From positions 1-14,534 of the forward strand of contig JAUIKJ010000022.1 in assembly GCA_030430835.1 (NCBI GenBank): DNA of 14,534 bases, read 5' to 3'. The notes below the pieces were generated by a model, which ran no database searches, was not told the origin of the DNA, and saw only the letters and a list, made by a program, of their open reading frames with translations. Of the stretch, positions 14,005 through 14,534 are shown one piece after another. The position numbers were made by a program, and so were the translations under genes. The stretch's first letter is position 1. Each line of letters starts with the position of its first letter. The stretch is from Candidatus Hydrogenedentota bacterium (lineage in GTDB: Bacteria; Hydrogenedentota; Hydrogenedentia; Hydrogenedentales; JAEUWI01).

Positions 14005-14534
14005 CGCGCGTCGGCGAGGGCCTGCAGCCGGGTGGGATAGTCCGTGAGGATGCTGTCGACGCCGCGCGCGATGGCCTCGGTGAGATCCGATTCCCGGTTT
14101 AGCGTGTGCACCTGGTAGCGAATGCCCTTTGCCTGCAGCGCACGAATCTCTTCCGCTGAAATTTCGAACTGCTTGTCGAGCTTGGACGTTACCGAGAGCA
14201 CAGCGTCCGTCGGTTCGTAGGCCGCCCAGTCACCCTTGCGGAAGGTCTGCATCAGCACCATCGCGCCCGCATAGTCATAGCAGGTGGGGATCGCCGGTTC
14301 GATTTCCCGTACCCGGTGCATGTGTAGGGGATTGAAAGACGCGAGCATCACGCGGTCCATGGCCTTGGCTTCCTGTATGACCTTGACGGTGGCGTCGGCG
14401 ATGCCCGTGCCGGCTTTGGTCTCGATCAGGAAACGGTGATCCGGAAAGGCGGCCAGAACCTCCGCGAAGACCGGCACCTGCACACCTTTGCCGCGCCAGG
14501 GGAATTCCCCGCCCTCCGCCTCGAAATGATGGCC
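14001..14534 (-). CDS. Glycerophosphodiester phosphodiesterase, C-terminal part (N-terminus beyond right edge)
   Basis: The last 177 residues of a GDPD-family enzyme lie in the window; the frame is open to the right edge. The family hydrolyses glycerophosphodiesters to glycerol-3-phosphate and an alcohol. Visible signatures are GKGVQVPVFAEVLAAF, the metal-binding FLIETK (Glu38 and Lys40 of the visible part), RVMLASFNP, and near the end GIRYQVHTLNRESDLTEAIARGVDSILTDYP, where the TDYP motif is a hallmark. The catalytic HR and EN-D motifs should be in the missing N-terminal part. A GTG at 14483 is not the real start, because the residues before it continue the family pattern. Location (cytoplasm or periplasm) cannot be read. 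The gene converges with the lipoprotein gene. Confidence 0.92.
   Translation of the reverse strand, partial: GHHFEAEGGEFPWRGKGVQVPVFAEVLAAFPDHRFLIETKAGTGIADATVKVIQEAKAMDRVMLASFNPLHMHRVREIEPAIPTCYDYAGAMVLMQTFRKGDWAAYEPTDAVLSVTSKLDKQFEISAEEIRALQAKGIRYQVHTLNRESDLTEAIARGVDSILTDYPTRLQALADAR

Noticed and set aside
14001..14483. GTG at 14483 as the true start of the phosphodiesterase
   Set aside because: The frame remains open to the edge and the 17 upstream residues fit the family pattern, so the gene is simply cut by the window.

Overview
The window is GC-rich and densely coded. It comes from a Gram-negative bacterium: it encodes both the P-ring (FlgI) and L-ring (FlgH) proteins of a flagellum that crosses an outer membrane, plus a lipoprotein and several signal peptides. 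The gene order, a -24/-12 (sigma-54 type) promoter in front of the flagellar genes and a very large secreted glycoside-hydrolase-like protein suggest an environmental lineage such as Planctomycetota, Hydrogenedentota or a related phylum. That placement is an inference and is not proven by the sequence.

Layout. (1) 1-5007, minus strand: a four-gene unit read right to left. It holds a ~1,144-aa exported protein with a central region resembling a GH42-type barrel, a CheX-like protein, the receptor deamidase CheD and an HDOD-domain protein cut by the left edge. The first two junctions overlap by 8 bp and the third gap is 29 bp, so they look co-transcribed. (2) 5077-6439: an inositol-monophosphatase-family phosphatase (plus) and 5-formyltetrahydrofolate cyclo-ligase (minus), convergent with a 14-bp overlap. 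(3) 6440-6783: a 344-bp non-coding regulatory region with a well-matched sigma-54 promoter, a perfect 9-bp hairpin at the predicted mRNA 5' end, a 14-bp perfect palindrome and a possible three-way-junction structure. (4) 6784-13418, plus strand: a tight flagellar operon flgF-flgG-flgA-flgH-flgI-flgJ-(EF-hand gene)-flgN-flgL. (5) 13489-14004: a small lipoprotein of unknown function with its own extended -10 promoter. (6) 14001-14534, minus: the C-terminal part of a glycerophosphodiester phosphodiesterase.

How the genes work together. FlgF and FlgG form the rod, FlgA assists P-ring assembly, FlgI and FlgH are the P and L rings, FlgJ is the rod-capping protein, FlgN is a hook-filament junction chaperone and FlgL is a junction protein. 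CheD, the CheX-like protein and possibly the HDOD protein belong to chemotaxis adaptation and signalling. The most notable departures from expectation are an EF-hand protein where flgM usually lies, the absence of flgK between flgN and flgL, a CheX-like protein without the catalytic glutamate, and a giant exported hydrolase-like protein heading the chemotaxis unit. No tRNA, rRNA, CRISPR array, insertion sequence or attachment site was seen.
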